Of a stretch of DNA of 64,000 nucleotides, positions 16,869 through 25,936 are shown one piece after another (position 1 is the stretch's first letter; each line of letters begins with the position of its first letter). Origin of the DNA: Acidobacteriota bacterium (GTDB taxonomy: Bacteria > Acidobacteriota > Blastocatellia > Pyrinomonadales > Pyrinomonadaceae); contig RFGC01000042.1 of assembly GCA_003697135.1 (NCBI GenBank), forward strand, positions 62,001 through 126,000, read 5' to 3'. Position numbers and translations under genes: made by a program. The notes under the pieces were generated by a model. The model had not been told where the DNA came from and made no database searches. It saw only the letters and a program-made list of their open reading frames with translations.

Positions 16869-18266
16869 TCAGGTATTTGAGCTTCTTATTTGGGCTGAAA
16901 GTGAGCGGATATTGTGTTTATCAAGCAAATGCCTAAAGGAGCGAACCGGCATTTTCAGTAGTTGTGCGGCTTTGGTTTGGTTGCCGCCGGTTTTTCTCAA
17001 GGCTTCTACGACGTATGTTTTTTCTAGGTTTTCGAGATGCGCAAATAAGTTTATTCCTTCTTCAGGCAAGATAAATTCGGCTTTAATTCTTTCGGGATTG
17101 TAGTTTGTGATGTGTTCTGGCAGCGATTCGGGTTGAATTTCATTTGTTTTTTCGAGTGCGACTGCTCTTTCTATTGTATGCTCAAGCTCCCGAACGTTGC
17201 CGTGCCATGAGTAATTTTCAAGCAATGTCATAGCCTTTTTGCTGATGGTTAGTTTCTTTCCTGTTTGCTCGCAGTATTTTTTGATGAAATGTTCTACGAG
17301 GAGCGGAATATCTTCGCGTCTTTCGCGAAGTGGTGGAAGATTGATCGGGATTACGGATATTCGATAATAAAGGTCTTCCCTGAAAGAGCCTTCTTCAACC
17401 AGAGTTTTTAGGTCTCTGTTGGTTGCGGCTATAACTCTTGCGTCAATTGGAATTTCTTCGTGAGCACCGACAGGACGAACGCGTCGCTCTTGCAAAACTC
17501 TAAGGAGCTTTACCTGCATCGCTGGTGACATTTCGCTTATTTCGTCCAAAAATATCGTTCCCTTATTTGCGGCTTCAAAAAGTCCTTTTCTGTTTTGAGT
17601 TGCGCCGGTAAAAGCACCTTTGACATAGCCGAAAAGTTCTGATTCGAGGAGTGTTTCGGTAAACGCACCGCAGTTGACCGAAATAAACGGTTTTTCAGCT
17701 CTTGGTGAAAGATCGTGAATAGCGCGTGCAACCAGTTCTTTTCCTGTTCCCGATTCTCCAGTAATCAAAACGGTTGATTGAACTTGAGCAACAGTTTCGA
17801 TCATTTGAAAGACTGCTTGCATTTTCGGCGAAATGCCGATTATGTTAGTTAGCTTTCCTTTCTGTCTTTGAGAGCGCTTAAAAGCTTCGTTTTCGGCTAT
17901 CAGAGCTTGCTTTTCGAGAGTCTTTTTGACGATTATTTGAAGTTCTTCTATGTCGAAAGGCTTTTGTATGAAATCATCTGCTCCGAGTTTGAATGCTTCG
18001 CGTGCGGTTTCGACGGTGGCAAATGCGGTCATCATGATAATGCCTATGTTTGAATCCAGTTCGCGAACAGCTCGAAGAAGTTCTATGCCGTCCATGTCGG
18101 GCATTCTTACGTCGGAGATTATGACCTGCACAGGCTCATTTTGCAGTAACTTCAGCGCCTCAGCACCGGAAGCGGCGGTGCGGACCTTGTTTCCTTCAGC
18201 CTCAAACACGAGTTTCAGTAGTTGCCTATAGCTTTGTTCGTCATCAACTATAAGTAAATTCGCCAT
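16869..18266 (-). CDS. NtrC-family sigma-54-dependent response regulator
   Basis: The 465-residue protein has three domains. The first is an N-terminal receiver with phospho-acceptor Asp52 (VIISDVRMPDMDG). The second is an AAA+ sigma-54 activation domain with Walker A GESGTGKE and the GAFTGA loop that contacts sigma-54. The third is a C-terminal Fis-type helix-turn-helix (GGNQTKAAQLLKMPVRSFRHLL). It should activate sigma-54 promoters when phosphorylated by a histidine kinase. No kinase gene is adjacent, so its partner and regulon are unknown. Confidence 0.95.
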   Translation of the reverse strand: MANLLIVDDEQSYRQLLKLVFEAEGNKVRTAASGAEALKLLQNEPVQVIISDVRMPDMDGIELLRAVRELDSNIGIIMMTAFATVETAREAFKLGADDFIQKPFDIEELQIIVKKTLEKQALIAENEAFKRSQRQKGKLTNIIGISPKMQAVFQMIETVAQVQSTVLITGESGTGKELVARAIHDLSPRAEKPFISVNCGAFTETLLESELFGYVKGAFTGATQNRKGLFEAANKGTIFLDEISEMSPAMQVKLLRVLQERRVRPVGAHEEIPIDARVIAATNRDLKTLVEEGSFREDLYYRISVIPINLPPLRERREDIPLLVEHFIKKYCEQTGKKLTISKKAMTLLENYSWHGNVRELEHTIERAVALEKTNEIQPESLPEHITNYNPERIKAEFILPEEGINLFAHLENLEKTYVVEALRKTGGNQTKAAQLLKMPVRSFRHLLDKHNIRSLSAQIRSSNT

Positions 18267-18374
18267 TTCTCACCGAGACCTAAATTTTAATCTGCTTTTA
18301 TTTTCGCTGAAAAAACAAGGATTTTTCAAGATTTTTAAGGCTTGTTTTTGTTTGGCAGGTTTTAACTCAGGGTA

Positions 18375-19364
18375 TTACTCGACTAAGTGAATCGGAAATG
18401 GCGTAAAGCTGAGAATGAAAATTAGAAGAACCAGCAGAGCAATGAATTTTCTTTTCACGTCGAGTGGTGTTTCATCGGGGAGAGCGGGATGCGGAATCAT
18501 CATCATCACTCCAAGAAGAAGCGCAAACAAGAATCCTGATGGGCTGTTGTAAAGATAAAAGCCCGTTATTGCCAAGAAAGACATTGCAACAAAACTAATA
18601 AATCCTGTGAGTTTATGAATTCTTTTGCCGAAAAGAGCATAGATCGCATGACCGCCATCAAGTTGACCAGAAGGAAGCAGATTTAGAGCTGTTACGAGCA
18701 GACCCAACCATGCAGCAGCATAGTAAGAGTTCATTTTCACCAAGCTAGTGCTTTCCAAATCAACACCGAAAAGCCACGCTAAAATTTTTATCAATAATGG
18801 GTCTGAAAACTCTAGATCAATGACAGGTTTTGATGTAGGAGCGACTTCATAAACATTCATGATTCCCAAAACAGCTATAGGAAGAAGTGCTATAAAGCCA
18901 GCTATGGGACCTGCGACTCCTATATCAAAAGTTGCTTTTTTGGAAGGTATGAGAGAACGAATTTTGATAAAGGCTCCGAATGTTCCGGCAGGTCCCATCA
19001 AAGGTGGTGCTGGAAGAAAGTAAGGCAAAGTAGCTTTAACTTTGTAAAATCGGCATGCAAAATAATGTCCAGCTTCGTGAGCTGAGAGAATGAAAAGCAA
19101 AGATATAGAAAATTTTAACCCTGCAGTCAGGACTTCTTCATTCGTAAGAAGCAGGTGCAATGCGCTGATCAAGAACCAAAAATAATCAACGGGAAATCGT
19201 AGGTAATCCCAAAAAGTTATAGCCTGTTTTTCTTCTGCAAAAATCTGGACAGGCCCGAAGGGATAAAGCGAACCTGCTATCGTTGTAGTGGCGAAAGTCA
19301 ACAAAAATAAAAGCAGATGCTTCCCGTTGATAATCCAATACGTTTTTGTTTCAATTTTTTGCAT
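18375..19364 (-). CDS. Site-2 protease family membrane metalloprotease (M50)
   Basis: This multi-pass membrane protein has the HEAGH zinc motif (LSAHEAGHYFACRFY) in one helix and the third ligand in LLPSGQLDGGHAIYALFG, as in site-2 proteases. The segment PYFLPAPPLMGPAGTFGAFIKIRS is typical of the branch found in plants (EGY) and bacteria. It likely cleaves membrane proteins within the bilayer. ATG 19364 (MQKIETKTYW) is preferred, since a GTG start at 19373 falls inside the hairpin that follows hup. Confidence 0.9.
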   Translation of the reverse strand: MQKIETKTYWIINGKHLLLFLLTFATTTIAGSLYPFGPVQIFAEEKQAITFWDYLRFPVDYFWFLISALHLLLTNEEVLTAGLKFSISLLFILSAHEAGHYFACRFYKVKATLPYFLPAPPLMGPAGTFGAFIKIRSLIPSKKATFDIGVAGPIAGFIALLPIAVLGIMNVYEVAPTSKPVIDLEFSDPLLIKILAWLFGVDLESTSLVKMNSYYAAAWLGLLVTALNLLPSGQLDGGHAIYALFGKRIHKLTGFISFVAMSFLAITGFYLYNSPSGFLFALLLGVMMMIPHPALPDETPLDVKRKFIALLVLLIFILSFTPFPIHLVE

Positions 19365-19365
19365 G

Positions 19366-19398
19366 AGAACCACGTTTTAGGTGAACGTTTGTGGTTCT
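19366..19398 (-). terminator. Inverted repeat directly after the HU gene
   Basis: Eight-base arms AGAACCAC (19366-19373) and GTGGTTCT (19391-19398) flank a 17-base loop, starting one base after the hup stop codon. There is no T-run on the minus strand. It may therefore be an attenuating or RNA-stabilising hairpin between hup and the protease gene rather than a full terminator. Confidence 0.5.
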
Positions 19399-19674
19399 TT
19401 AATCTTTTGGTTCTGGAGAGATTTTCTTTCCCGGTTTGAACCTAATCGCTTTTCCTTCGGGAATAGGGACGCTTTCACCTGTTCTAGGGTTTCTTCCCAC
19501 ACCTTTTTTGCGCGGTTTCACGGAGAAAACTCCAAAACCGCGAAGCTCTATTCTTTCGCCCTTTGCTAGTGCTTCTTTCATAGTTTTTAGAACAAGGTTT
19601 ACGACCTGTTCCACTTTAGTTTTGGATACGCCTGTTTTTTTAGCTATGTTGCTGACGATATTTGTTTTTATCAT
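19399..19674 (-). CDS. HU/IHF family DNA-binding protein
   Basis: This 91-residue histone-like protein bends and compacts DNA as a dimer. The signature GVFSVKPRKKGVGRNPRTGE, which forms the DNA-binding arm, and the helical N-terminus (IAKKTGVSKTKVEQVV) are present. HU is more likely than IHF. The 5' untranslated region is long (about 150 bases) and carries a hairpin, and a promoter-like sequence with an overlapping palindrome lies at 19834-19868. Confidence 0.95.
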   Translation of the reverse strand: MIKTNIVSNIAKKTGVSKTKVEQVVNLVLKTMKEALAKGERIELRGFGVFSVKPRKKGVGRNPRTGESVPIPEGKAIRFKPGKKISPEPKD

Positions 19675-19796
19675 TTTACCTCGCTGTAATTTAGTTTTTC
19701 AGAAATTCCCAACCTAGGGAGTTCACAAGAGAAAAACTTTGAGTTTATCTCTTGTTAGGCACGTCCGAAAAAAATTGACTTTGCGCTTTGTTAGAA

Positions 19797-19822
19797 CAAG
19801 GTTGCTTTTGCAATCAACCTTG
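19797..19822 (-). promoter_or_regulatory. Hairpin in the HU 5' untranslated region
   Basis: Perfect eight-base arms CAAGGTTG (19797-19804) and CAACCTTG (19815-19822) with a ten-base loop lie about 120 bases upstream of the HU start codon, downstream of the likely promoter. They would form a stem at the 5' end of the transcript. A role in mRNA stability or translation control is possible. Confidence 0.55.
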
Positions 19823-19833
19823 ATGCGTGTAAA

Positions 19834-19868
19834 TGATATTGTATCAACGCTTTTTTTGTGTTTGTCAA
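19834..19868 (-). promoter_or_regulatory. Candidate HU promoter with overlapping palindrome
   Basis: On the minus strand a perfect TTGACA (19863-19868) is followed by GATACAAT, which can serve as a -10 element at a spacing of 17 to 19 bases. The -10 region lies in the palindrome TGATA-CAA-TATCA (19834-19846), a possible operator. Confidence 0.5.
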
Positions 19869-19930
19869 GTTAGGGTATCAATCAGGCTGTCGAAATCCTT
19901 GAAATTTGCTATTTTTGGTTTGTGTTAGAC

Positions 19931-21301
19931 TCAAAAAAACCGATCTAGAACTTCTTTCAAGGTCTTAACACCGATGAGTCTAAGTCCTAAGAGTTTTTCG
20001 AGTCCTTTTTTATTGTAGGCAGGTAAGACGACATATCTAAAGCCCAGCTTTTGTGCTTCGCGGACCCTTGCTTCGGCTTGAGAGACGCTGCGGATTTCGC
20101 CTGCTAAGCCTACCTCTCCAAAAAATACAGTATCAGACGGCAAGGGAATATTTCTGTAACTTGAAAAGATAGCTACTAGAACTGCTAGATCAACAGCAGG
20201 TTCTTCGATCTGCAATCCACCTGCCACGTTTATAAAGATGTCTTCGCGAAAAAGCGGTAGCTGAAAGCGTTTTTCGAGAACTGCCGTTAAAAGTGCGGCT
20301 CGATTGTAGTCAATACCTTGAGTCATTCGGCGTCCTAAGGCTTTGAAGTTTTCTTTAGTTTCTGTCACAAGAGCTTGAATTTCTACAAGGAAAGGGCGTG
20401 TTCCTTCCATGCAAACCGTGATAGCGGAGCCTGAGACGTTTTCTGGTTTTTCTTGCAAGAAAACTCTTGATGGATCGGGAACGGGAATCAGCCCGAATTC
20501 AGTCATCTCAAAAACGCCTATCTCATTTGTTGCTCCGAATCTGTTCTTTACAGCTCTTATGATTCTATGGTTATGGTAGCTATCGCCTTCAAAGTAAAGA
20601 ACTGTATCAACTATGTGTTCAAGCGTTTTTGGCCCTGCTATTAAGCCTTCTTTTGTGACGTGACCGATGAGAAAGCATGTAGTCTCTTTGGTCTTGGCAT
20701 GAAACATCAGGCTCGTTGCTGCTTCTCGGACTTGACCGACAGAGCCGGGAAAAGACTCCAATCGAGAACTGTAAACTGTTTGAATGGAGTCAACTATGAT
20801 GTAATCAGGTCTCATTCTTTCGGCTTGTTCTAGGATATTTTCGAGGTTTGTCTCGCAAAGTATGAAAAGACCTTCAGCCGTTACTTTGAGCCTTTCCCCG
20901 CGCATTTTTATTTGTTCTGCCGATTCTTCGCCGCTTACGTAAAGCACCGTCTCGCCCCTTTGAGTTAGTCTGTCGGCGACTTGTAGTGTCAAGGTAGATT
21001 TACCTATTCCGGGCGTTCCACCTATAAGCACGAGCGAGCCTTTGACTATTCCGCTGCCTAAGACTCTGTCGAATTCTTCTAAACCGGTTTGAATGCGTTC
21101 ATTATCCCAAGATTCGATTTCCGAATAACTGATAGGTTCGCTTTGTCTGAAGGTAAATTCTCTTGATTTATTTTCTTTTGCAATGATTCTTTCTTCAGTA
21201 AGAGTGCCGAATTCTCCGCATTCGGGACACCTGCCGAGCCACTTCTTTTCGTGTCTTCCACAGTTTTGACAAACGTAAATGATTTGCTCTTTCTTTGCCA
21301 T
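19931..21301 (-). CDS. radA: DNA repair protein RadA/Sms
   Basis: RadA is a RecA-like helicase that assists branch migration in recombination. The 456-residue protein has an N-terminal four-cysteine zinc finger (CQNCGRHEKKWLGRCPECG), Walker A GGTPGIGKST near residue 95, the RadA-specific KNRFGATNEIG and a C-terminal Lon-protease-like domain (FINVAGGLQIEEPAVDLAV). Length is normal. Its stop lies three bases from the trpC side, so radA and trpC probably form one transcript with trpC first. Confidence 0.97.
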   Translation of the reverse strand: MAKKEQIIYVCQNCGRHEKKWLGRCPECGEFGTLTEERIIAKENKSREFTFRQSEPISYSEIESWDNERIQTGLEEFDRVLGSGIVKGSLVLIGGTPGIGKSTLTLQVADRLTQRGETVLYVSGEESAEQIKMRGERLKVTAEGLFILCETNLENILEQAERMRPDYIIVDSIQTVYSSRLESFPGSVGQVREAATSLMFHAKTKETTCFLIGHVTKEGLIAGPKTLEHIVDTVLYFEGDSYHNHRIIRAVKNRFGATNEIGVFEMTEFGLIPVPDPSRVFLQEKPENVSGSAITVCMEGTRPFLVEIQALVTETKENFKALGRRMTQGIDYNRAALLTAVLEKRFQLPLFREDIFINVAGGLQIEEPAVDLAVLVAIFSSYRNIPLPSDTVFFGEVGLAGEIRSVSQAEARVREAQKLGFRYVVLPAYNKKGLEKLLGLRLIGVKTLKEVLDRFF

Positions 21302-21303
21302 TC

Positions 21304-22086
21304 TTACGCCTTTAGCTTCGTCAATTCTGTTCTTATATCGGCACTTCTCATGAAAAGCTCTCCGATCAAGAAACCCGAAAACCCTAGTTCCTTTAGTTCG
21401 ATGATTTCTTCTTTTCTTGATATACCGCTTTCCGAAACCATTAAAACGTCTTTTGGAGCTTCTTTTATCAAGTTTCGAGAAACATCCAATGAGACGCTGA
21501 AATCGTGAAGATTGCGGTTGTTAATGCCGATTATTTTAGCTCCGATTTTGGTAGCTGTTTCGAGTTCTGCTTTTGTGTGAACCTCAACCAGTGCATCGAG
21601 GCCCAAGTTTTCGGCAAATTTATAAAGCCTTCCGAGTTTTTCTTCATCGAGCATTGCCACGATAAGCAGAACCGCATTGGCACCTGCCTGTTTTGCCTTG
21701 TAGATTTGAAATTCATCGAAGATGAAATCCTTGCACAAAATAGGCAATTTCACGGTTTGACGCACCTTTTCTAAATCGCTCAAGCTACCACGGAATTTAT
21801 CTTCTTCCGTAAGGACGGAGATTGCACAAGCACCGTTCGATTCGTAAATTTTGGCTGTTTCGACTATGTCAATTCGGTCGTTGAGTGTTCCTTTTGAAGG
21901 AGAAGCTCTTTTTATCTCGGCGATTATGTTGATTTCGTCTCTTTTCAATGCTTCATAGAAAGAGTATGGTGAAGGCGTTTTTGCGAGTGCATCTAGTTTT
22001 TCGGCCCAATCGGGTTCTTTTTGTTTGTTTTCGCGGATGCGCTTTTGTTTAAGTGTTAAAATTTCTGCAAGGAAATCCTTTGACAT
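21304..22086 (-). CDS. trpC: Indole-3-glycerol phosphate synthase
   Basis: TrpC closes the indole ring in tryptophan synthesis. This 260-residue TIM barrel shows IIAEIKRASPSKG, ISVLTEEDKFRGS, ILCKDFIFDEFQIYKA, GINNRNLHDFSVSLD and VSESGISRKEEI, which contain the catalytic Lys and Glu residues of the family. It stands apart from other trp genes, directly upstream of radA and divergent from a 3-hydroxyanthranilate dioxygenase gene. Confidence 0.97.
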   Translation of the reverse strand: MSKDFLAEILTLKQKRIRENKQKEPDWAEKLDALAKTPSPYSFYEALKRDEINIIAEIKRASPSKGTLNDRIDIVETAKIYESNGACAISVLTEEDKFRGSLSDLEKVRQTVKLPILCKDFIFDEFQIYKAKQAGANAVLLIVAMLDEEKLGRLYKFAENLGLDALVEVHTKAELETATKIGAKIIGINNRNLHDFSVSLDVSRNLIKEAPKDVLMVSESGISRKEEIIELKELGFSGFLIGELFMRSADIRTELTKLKA

Positions 22087-22145
22087 AACTGAAGATTTTC
22101 ACGCAAAATTTTTATGAAAGCAAATAAGACGGGAAAAGGTGAGTT

Positions 22146-22670
22146 ATGGCAGTTCAGAGACCTTTCAACTTGAAAAAATGGATTGACGAACACAGGCATC
22201 TTTTGAAACCGCCTGTGGGGAATCAATGCGCCTACGATGCTGAAGATTTTATCGTAATGGTTGTCGGTGGCCCAAATTCGAGGAAAGATTATCATTATGA
22301 CGAAGGCGAAGAGTTTTTCTATCAACTCGAAGGCGATATTGTTGTGAAAATTCAAGAAGGCGGAAAGCCGGTGGATATTCCGGTGCGGGAAGGGGAGGTT
22401 TTTCTCTTGCCGCCGCGCGTGCCTCATAATCCTGTCAGAGGACCTAACACGATTGGGTTAGTTATCGAACGAAAGCGCCGTCCCGGTGAAAAAGATGGGC
22501 TTCTTTGGTTTTGTGAAAACTGCAACGAGAAACTATACGAGGAGTATTTTGAGCTTACGGACATAACAAAGCAGTTTCAAGAAGTATTCAAGCGTTTTTA
22601 TGGGAATATAGAGTTGCGGACTTGTAAAAAGTGTGGCGCTGTTATGGAGCCGCCGCCAGTAGTTGCTTAA
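22146..22670 (+). CDS. 3-hydroxyanthranilate 3,4-dioxygenase
   Basis: The 174-residue cupin is close to Nba[21 protein letters not shown] and the histidine in [11 protein letters not shown] supply the iron ligands, and the C-terminal CENC and CKKCG pairs form the rubredoxin-like second metal site seen in bacterial forms. It opens 3-hydroxyanthranilate in the kynurenine route of tryptophan breakdown or NAD synthesis. No other kynurenine genes lie here, so the pathway direction cannot be told. It is divergent from trpC, with about 60 bases between start codons. Confidence 0.9.
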   Translation: MAVQRPFNLKKWIDEHRHLLKPPVGNQCAYDAEDFIVMVVGGPNSRKDYHYDEGEEFFYQLEGDIVVKIQEGGKPVDIPVREGEVFLLPPRVPHNPVRGPNTIGLVIERKRRPGEKDGLLWFCENCNEKLYEEYFELTDITKQFQEVFKRFYGNIELRTCKKCGAVMEPPPVVA

Positions 22671-22750
22671 AGATTTTCGTTATACTTCGTTTTTGTGGCA
22701 TTGACACTTATTTCAGGCTTTGAAGCAATGCATTTTTCCCAGTTGGGCGA

Positions 22751-23407
22751 ATGAACAATCTAGTTTATGTCAACGAAGAATTTTTCTCAACGAACGTTTC
22801 CGCTGAAAGGTTAGATGCGCTGTTAGCAGAAGGGTGGCGACACTTTGGCGTTTATTTTTTTCGCTATAGTTTCTCGCTTTATAACGGAAAAATCTATCAC
22901 GTAATACCGCTTAGAATAAGGTTGGAGCGTTTTTCTTTGTCGAAAAGTCAGAGAAGAGTTATCAGAAAAAATAGCGATTTGAGATACGAAGTCAGACCCA
23001 TAAAAATTGACGCTGAAAAGATTAAACTTTTTGAAAAGCACAAAAAAAGATTCAAGCAAAATGTGCCTGATTCCATATACACCTTTCTTTCACCGACAAG
23101 GGGAATTCCTTGCGAGACGATGGAGATAGATGTTTTTTTGGGAAACAAGCTACTCGCGGCGTCATTTTTCGATATTGGAAAGGAAAGCGTATCAAGCGTT
23201 TATGCTATTTTCGATCTTGAAGAAAGCAAGCGAAGCTTGGGGATTCTGACGATGCTTTTGGAGATAGATTTTTCCACAGTGACAAGAAAAAAGTTTTACT
23301 ACCAGGGATATGCCCACCGAGAAAATTCTTTTTACGACTACAAGAAGAGATTTCAAGGCATCGAGGCATACGACTGGAACAGCGGGAGTTGGAAAGCCTT
23401 AAGTTGA
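22751..23407 (+). CDS. Arginyl/leucyl-tRNA-protein transferase-like GNAT-fold protein
   Basis: This 218-residue protein resembles the C-terminal half of Bpt/Ate1 N-end-rule transferases: GWRHFGVYFFRYS, LSKSQRRVIRKNSDL, HKKRF, LLAASFFDIG, SSVYAIFD, SLGILTMLLEI and YYQGYA. It lacks the N-terminal Cys-rich part of Ate1, so full transferase function is not certain. It may be a short bacterial arginyltransferase-like enzyme. It stands alone on the plus strand after the dioxygenase gene. Confidence 0.7.
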   Translation: MNNLVYVNEEFFSTNVSAERLDALLAEGWRHFGVYFFRYSFSLYNGKIYHVIPLRIRLERFSLSKSQRRVIRKNSDLRYEVRPIKIDAEKIKLFEKHKKRFKQNVPDSIYTFLSPTRGIPCETMEIDVFLGNKLLAASFFDIGKESVSSVYAIFDLEESKRSLGILTMLLEIDFSTVTRKKFYYQGYAHRENSFYDYKKRFQGIEAYDWNSGSWKALS

Positions 23408-23529
23408 GTTTTTTCAAAAATGGGGCAGAGTAAGTTTCTGGACATTTTTTTTGTTTCATAATTCACGGATTGACTTTTGAAAATATCTTGAAGTCTGACC
23501 AAAATTTAGTTTTTGGAGATTTTTGAGTG

Positions 23530-24747
23530 ATGGTAACGATAAAAGCTTTTCGTGCTTTAAGGCCGGTGCCGGAAAAGGCAAAATATGTTGCCAGCGCGCC
23601 TTACGATGTGGTTTGTGAAGTCGAAGCTCGTAGCATAGTGTCGAGGAATCCCTTAAGTTTTCTCAGGGTTTCTCTTTCAGATGCGATGCGAGCAAGTTTC
23701 GAGCCTACGGGCCTTTCAGCAAGGCAAGTTCTAGAAGGATTTATTGCCAATGGTGTTTTTATTCAAGAAGAAGAGCCAAGCATTTATGTTTATCGTCTTC
23801 AAAGCGGAGAAGGAACGCAAACGGGCATAGTTGCTTGTTGTAGTCTCGATGAATACGAAAAGGGTTTGATTAAAAGGCATGAAAACACGAAACCTGAGAA
23901 AGTAGAGGAAAGATTTTTGCAAACCTTGAGTTTGCGAGCTGATACGGGATTGATTTTTCTCGCATTTCGTGACGATGAGACTGTTAAACGACTTATTTTG
24001 GAGGTAACGAAAGAAGAACCGATATATGATTTCGTGTGTGATTCTGGTGTTAGGCAAATTATTTGGCGTGTTTCGAGGCTGAGTGAAGAATTTATTGAAG
24101 CATTTGCAAATGTGCCGGCCCTTTATGTTGCTGATGGGCACCACAGGCTTGAAAGTGCGTGGCGAGTGAGAGAAAAAATCAGATCGGAAAATCCGAGCCA
24201 TCAAGGGACGGAAGAATACAATTACGTTATGGCTGGAATGTTTCCGGCTTCAGAACTTCAAATTTTGCCATATAATCGAATGGTTAAGGATTTGAACGGT
24301 TTATCGGAGCAGGAGTTTTTAGAAAGCTTATCTGAGCGTTTTCTGATACTTGAAAATTCTGGGGCTGAGAAAAAGCCTAGTCAAAAGGGCGATTTTTGCG
24401 TTTACTTTGGAAATGGTAGATGGGTGAAGTTAAGATTCAAAGCTGAACGCAAACTAGACTTAATTGAGAGTTTAGACGTAAGCATCTTACAGAATTTTAT
24501 TTTGGATCGAGTTCTTGGGATAAAGGATCAGAGAACTGATGACAGGGTGATTTTTGTAGGTGGCAGGGATTCGATTGAAAAGATTGAGAGAGCGGTTGAT
24601 GCTAAAGAAGCAAGAATCGGGTTTTCGCTCTATCCAACTTCGATAGATGAACTTCTTGAGGTAGCCGATCTAGGCGGGCAAATGCCACCAAAATCAACTT
24701 GGTTCGAGCCGAAACTAAAAGACGGATTGTTGGTTCATCTGCTTTGA
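23530..24747 (+). CDS. DUF1015 family protein (SerK/ParB-like fold)
   Basis: This 405-residue cytosolic protein matches DUF1015: IKAFRALRPVPEKAKYVASAPYDV at the N-terminus in two blocks, the central VADGHHRLESAWRVR and the C-terminal MPPKSTWFEPKLKDGLLVHLL. An archaeal relative is an ADP-dependent free-serine kinase (SerK), and the DGHHR motif corresponds to its catalytic region. Bacterial members may have a different substrate. The start is ATG 23530, with a GTG at 23527 in frame and better spaced from GGAG at 23515, so the start is ambiguous by one codon. Confidence 0.85.
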   Translation: MVTIKAFRALRPVPEKAKYVASAPYDVVCEVEARSIVSRNPLSFLRVSLSDAMRASFEPTGLSARQVLEGFIANGVFIQEEEPSIYVYRLQSGEGTQTGIVACCSLDEYEKGLIKRHENTKPEKVEERFLQTLSLRADTGLIFLAFRDDETVKRLILEVTKEEPIYDFVCDSGVRQIIWRVSRLSEEFIEAFANVPALYVADGHHRLESAWRVREKIRSENPSHQGTEEYNYVMAGMFPASELQILPYNRMVKDLNGLSEQEFLESLSERFLILENSGAEKKPSQKGDFCVYFGNGRWVKLRFKAERKLDLIESLDVSILQNFILDRVLGIKDQRTDDRVIFVGGRDSIEKIERAVDAKEARIGFSLYPTSIDELLEVADLGGQMPPKSTWFEPKLKDGLLVHLL

Positions 24748-25126
24748 TGCTTCTTCAATTATCCGCGTCTGATAACGTATTGAGAAGTGTCGATTAGAGA
24801 GAGTGCGCGTCTGATAACGAAAGAAGCAACAACGGAAAATTGGGTCTGATAACATCTTGAGCTTTGTATAATCACTGGGTTTGCAAGATAGAATAGATTG
24901 CAAGTATAAGTTGCAAATTAAAGAAAATTGAGTTTGCGTCTGATAACGCTATAGGATGAGTTTGAGCGATGCAAACAGGATTACGGGCTGGGGTTTTTGA
25001 GGTTCTACGAAAAATAGATTTCGTGAGATGAAAAGGCGGTTTGGAGTTTGTGATGCAAAGAGGTTGTAGTGTGAAGAGATTGGTTTCGTAAAAAGAAAAA
25101 TCTAGCAGTTAGGAAGATTAAGGTCT
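24748..25126 (+). repeat. Intergenic region with four 13-mer repeats
   Basis: This 379-base gene-free stretch has exact GCGTCTGATAACG copies at 24765-24777, 24807-24819 and 24936-24948 and a GGGTCTGATAACA variant at 24842-24854. I counted 88 G and 31 C in 24781-25080, a very strong G excess. No hairpin terminator or clear promoter was seen. Confidence 0.9.
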
Positions 25127-25906
25127 GTGGAAATATTGGAAAGACAAGTGATTTTTCAAAACAATAAATGGCTTTTGGTTAGGTGTTTGTTTATCTTTCT
25201 TGTTTTGGCTTCAAGTAGCATCCTTTATGCACAGGCACACGAACAACCGAAGCTGCTTAAGTTTGAGGAATTCACGGAGATGGAGAAAGAGAAATCTCTA
25301 ATCGTTGAGAAGTTTTATCCGATTGGGTGGTCGAAAGATGGCAAGTTTGCATATTTGGTCGAGCCTGCTGATGAGGCTTGTGGATGCTATTTTGCAAAGG
25401 TTGTAGTTCAGGATTTGCGATCTGATAAAAAGCTCTGGAGTTATTCCTATGTTGGCAAGGAAGGCGCAAAAGAATCAATTGACACTTTTTGGAAATCAAA
25501 CAAGAAGAAAATCTCACAGAAGCTAAGGAAATATGGGATTATCGCACTTTCAACGGGAGGCTTTGCTTTGATCAAAGGGGATATAAGATGGCGAGATAAT
25601 CTTTTGAGGGCAGAGCTTAAGGTAACGAAAAATCCCGATATAGAGGACGATTTTAACAAAATAAGTTCAATAGTTCTTGAGCTAATTTCGGAGCGTAAAG
25701 GAAGAAAAACAATTTATGCGGAGCGTTTTGGGCCAAAAAGTTACAGCGGCATACTTGATGCAAGAGTAGTTGGCTATTTGAAAAGCCCTTTTGAGGCGCG
25801 AGTTGCTTTCATACTGGTAAAAGTTCGCCGTGGATACGAGGGCTTGCCGCATGTAACCGTAAATGAAGTGATAGGAGCGGATTTAATCAGCGGATTCAAG
25901 AAGTGA
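25127..25906 (+). CDS. Secreted protein of unknown function
   Basis: The family is not recognised. The protein has 259 residues starting at a GTG. An N-terminal signal peptide or anchor (WLLVRCLFIFLVLASSSILYA, two short blocks, about residues 15-36) is followed by a beta-rich soluble domain with IGWSKDGKFAYLVEPADEACG, typical of a propeller-like strand, and DARVVGYLKSPFEARVAFILV. It is exported. The gene is followed after 30 bases by an SDR gene. Confidence 0.55.
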   Translation: MEILERQVIFQNNKWLLVRCLFIFLVLASSSILYAQAHEQPKLLKFEEFTEMEKEKSLIVEKFYPIGWSKDGKFAYLVEPADEACGCYFAKVVVQDLRSDKKLWSYSYVGKEGAKESIDTFWKSNKKKISQKLRKYGIIALSTGGFALIKGDIRWRDNLLRAELKVTKNPDIEDDFNKISSIVLELISERKGRKTIYAERFGPKSYSGILDARVVGYLKSPFEARVAFILVKVRRGYEGLPHVTVNEVIGADLISGFKK

Positions 25907-25936
25907 ATTTGAGTGCAATTTTCGGTGGAATGAGAT

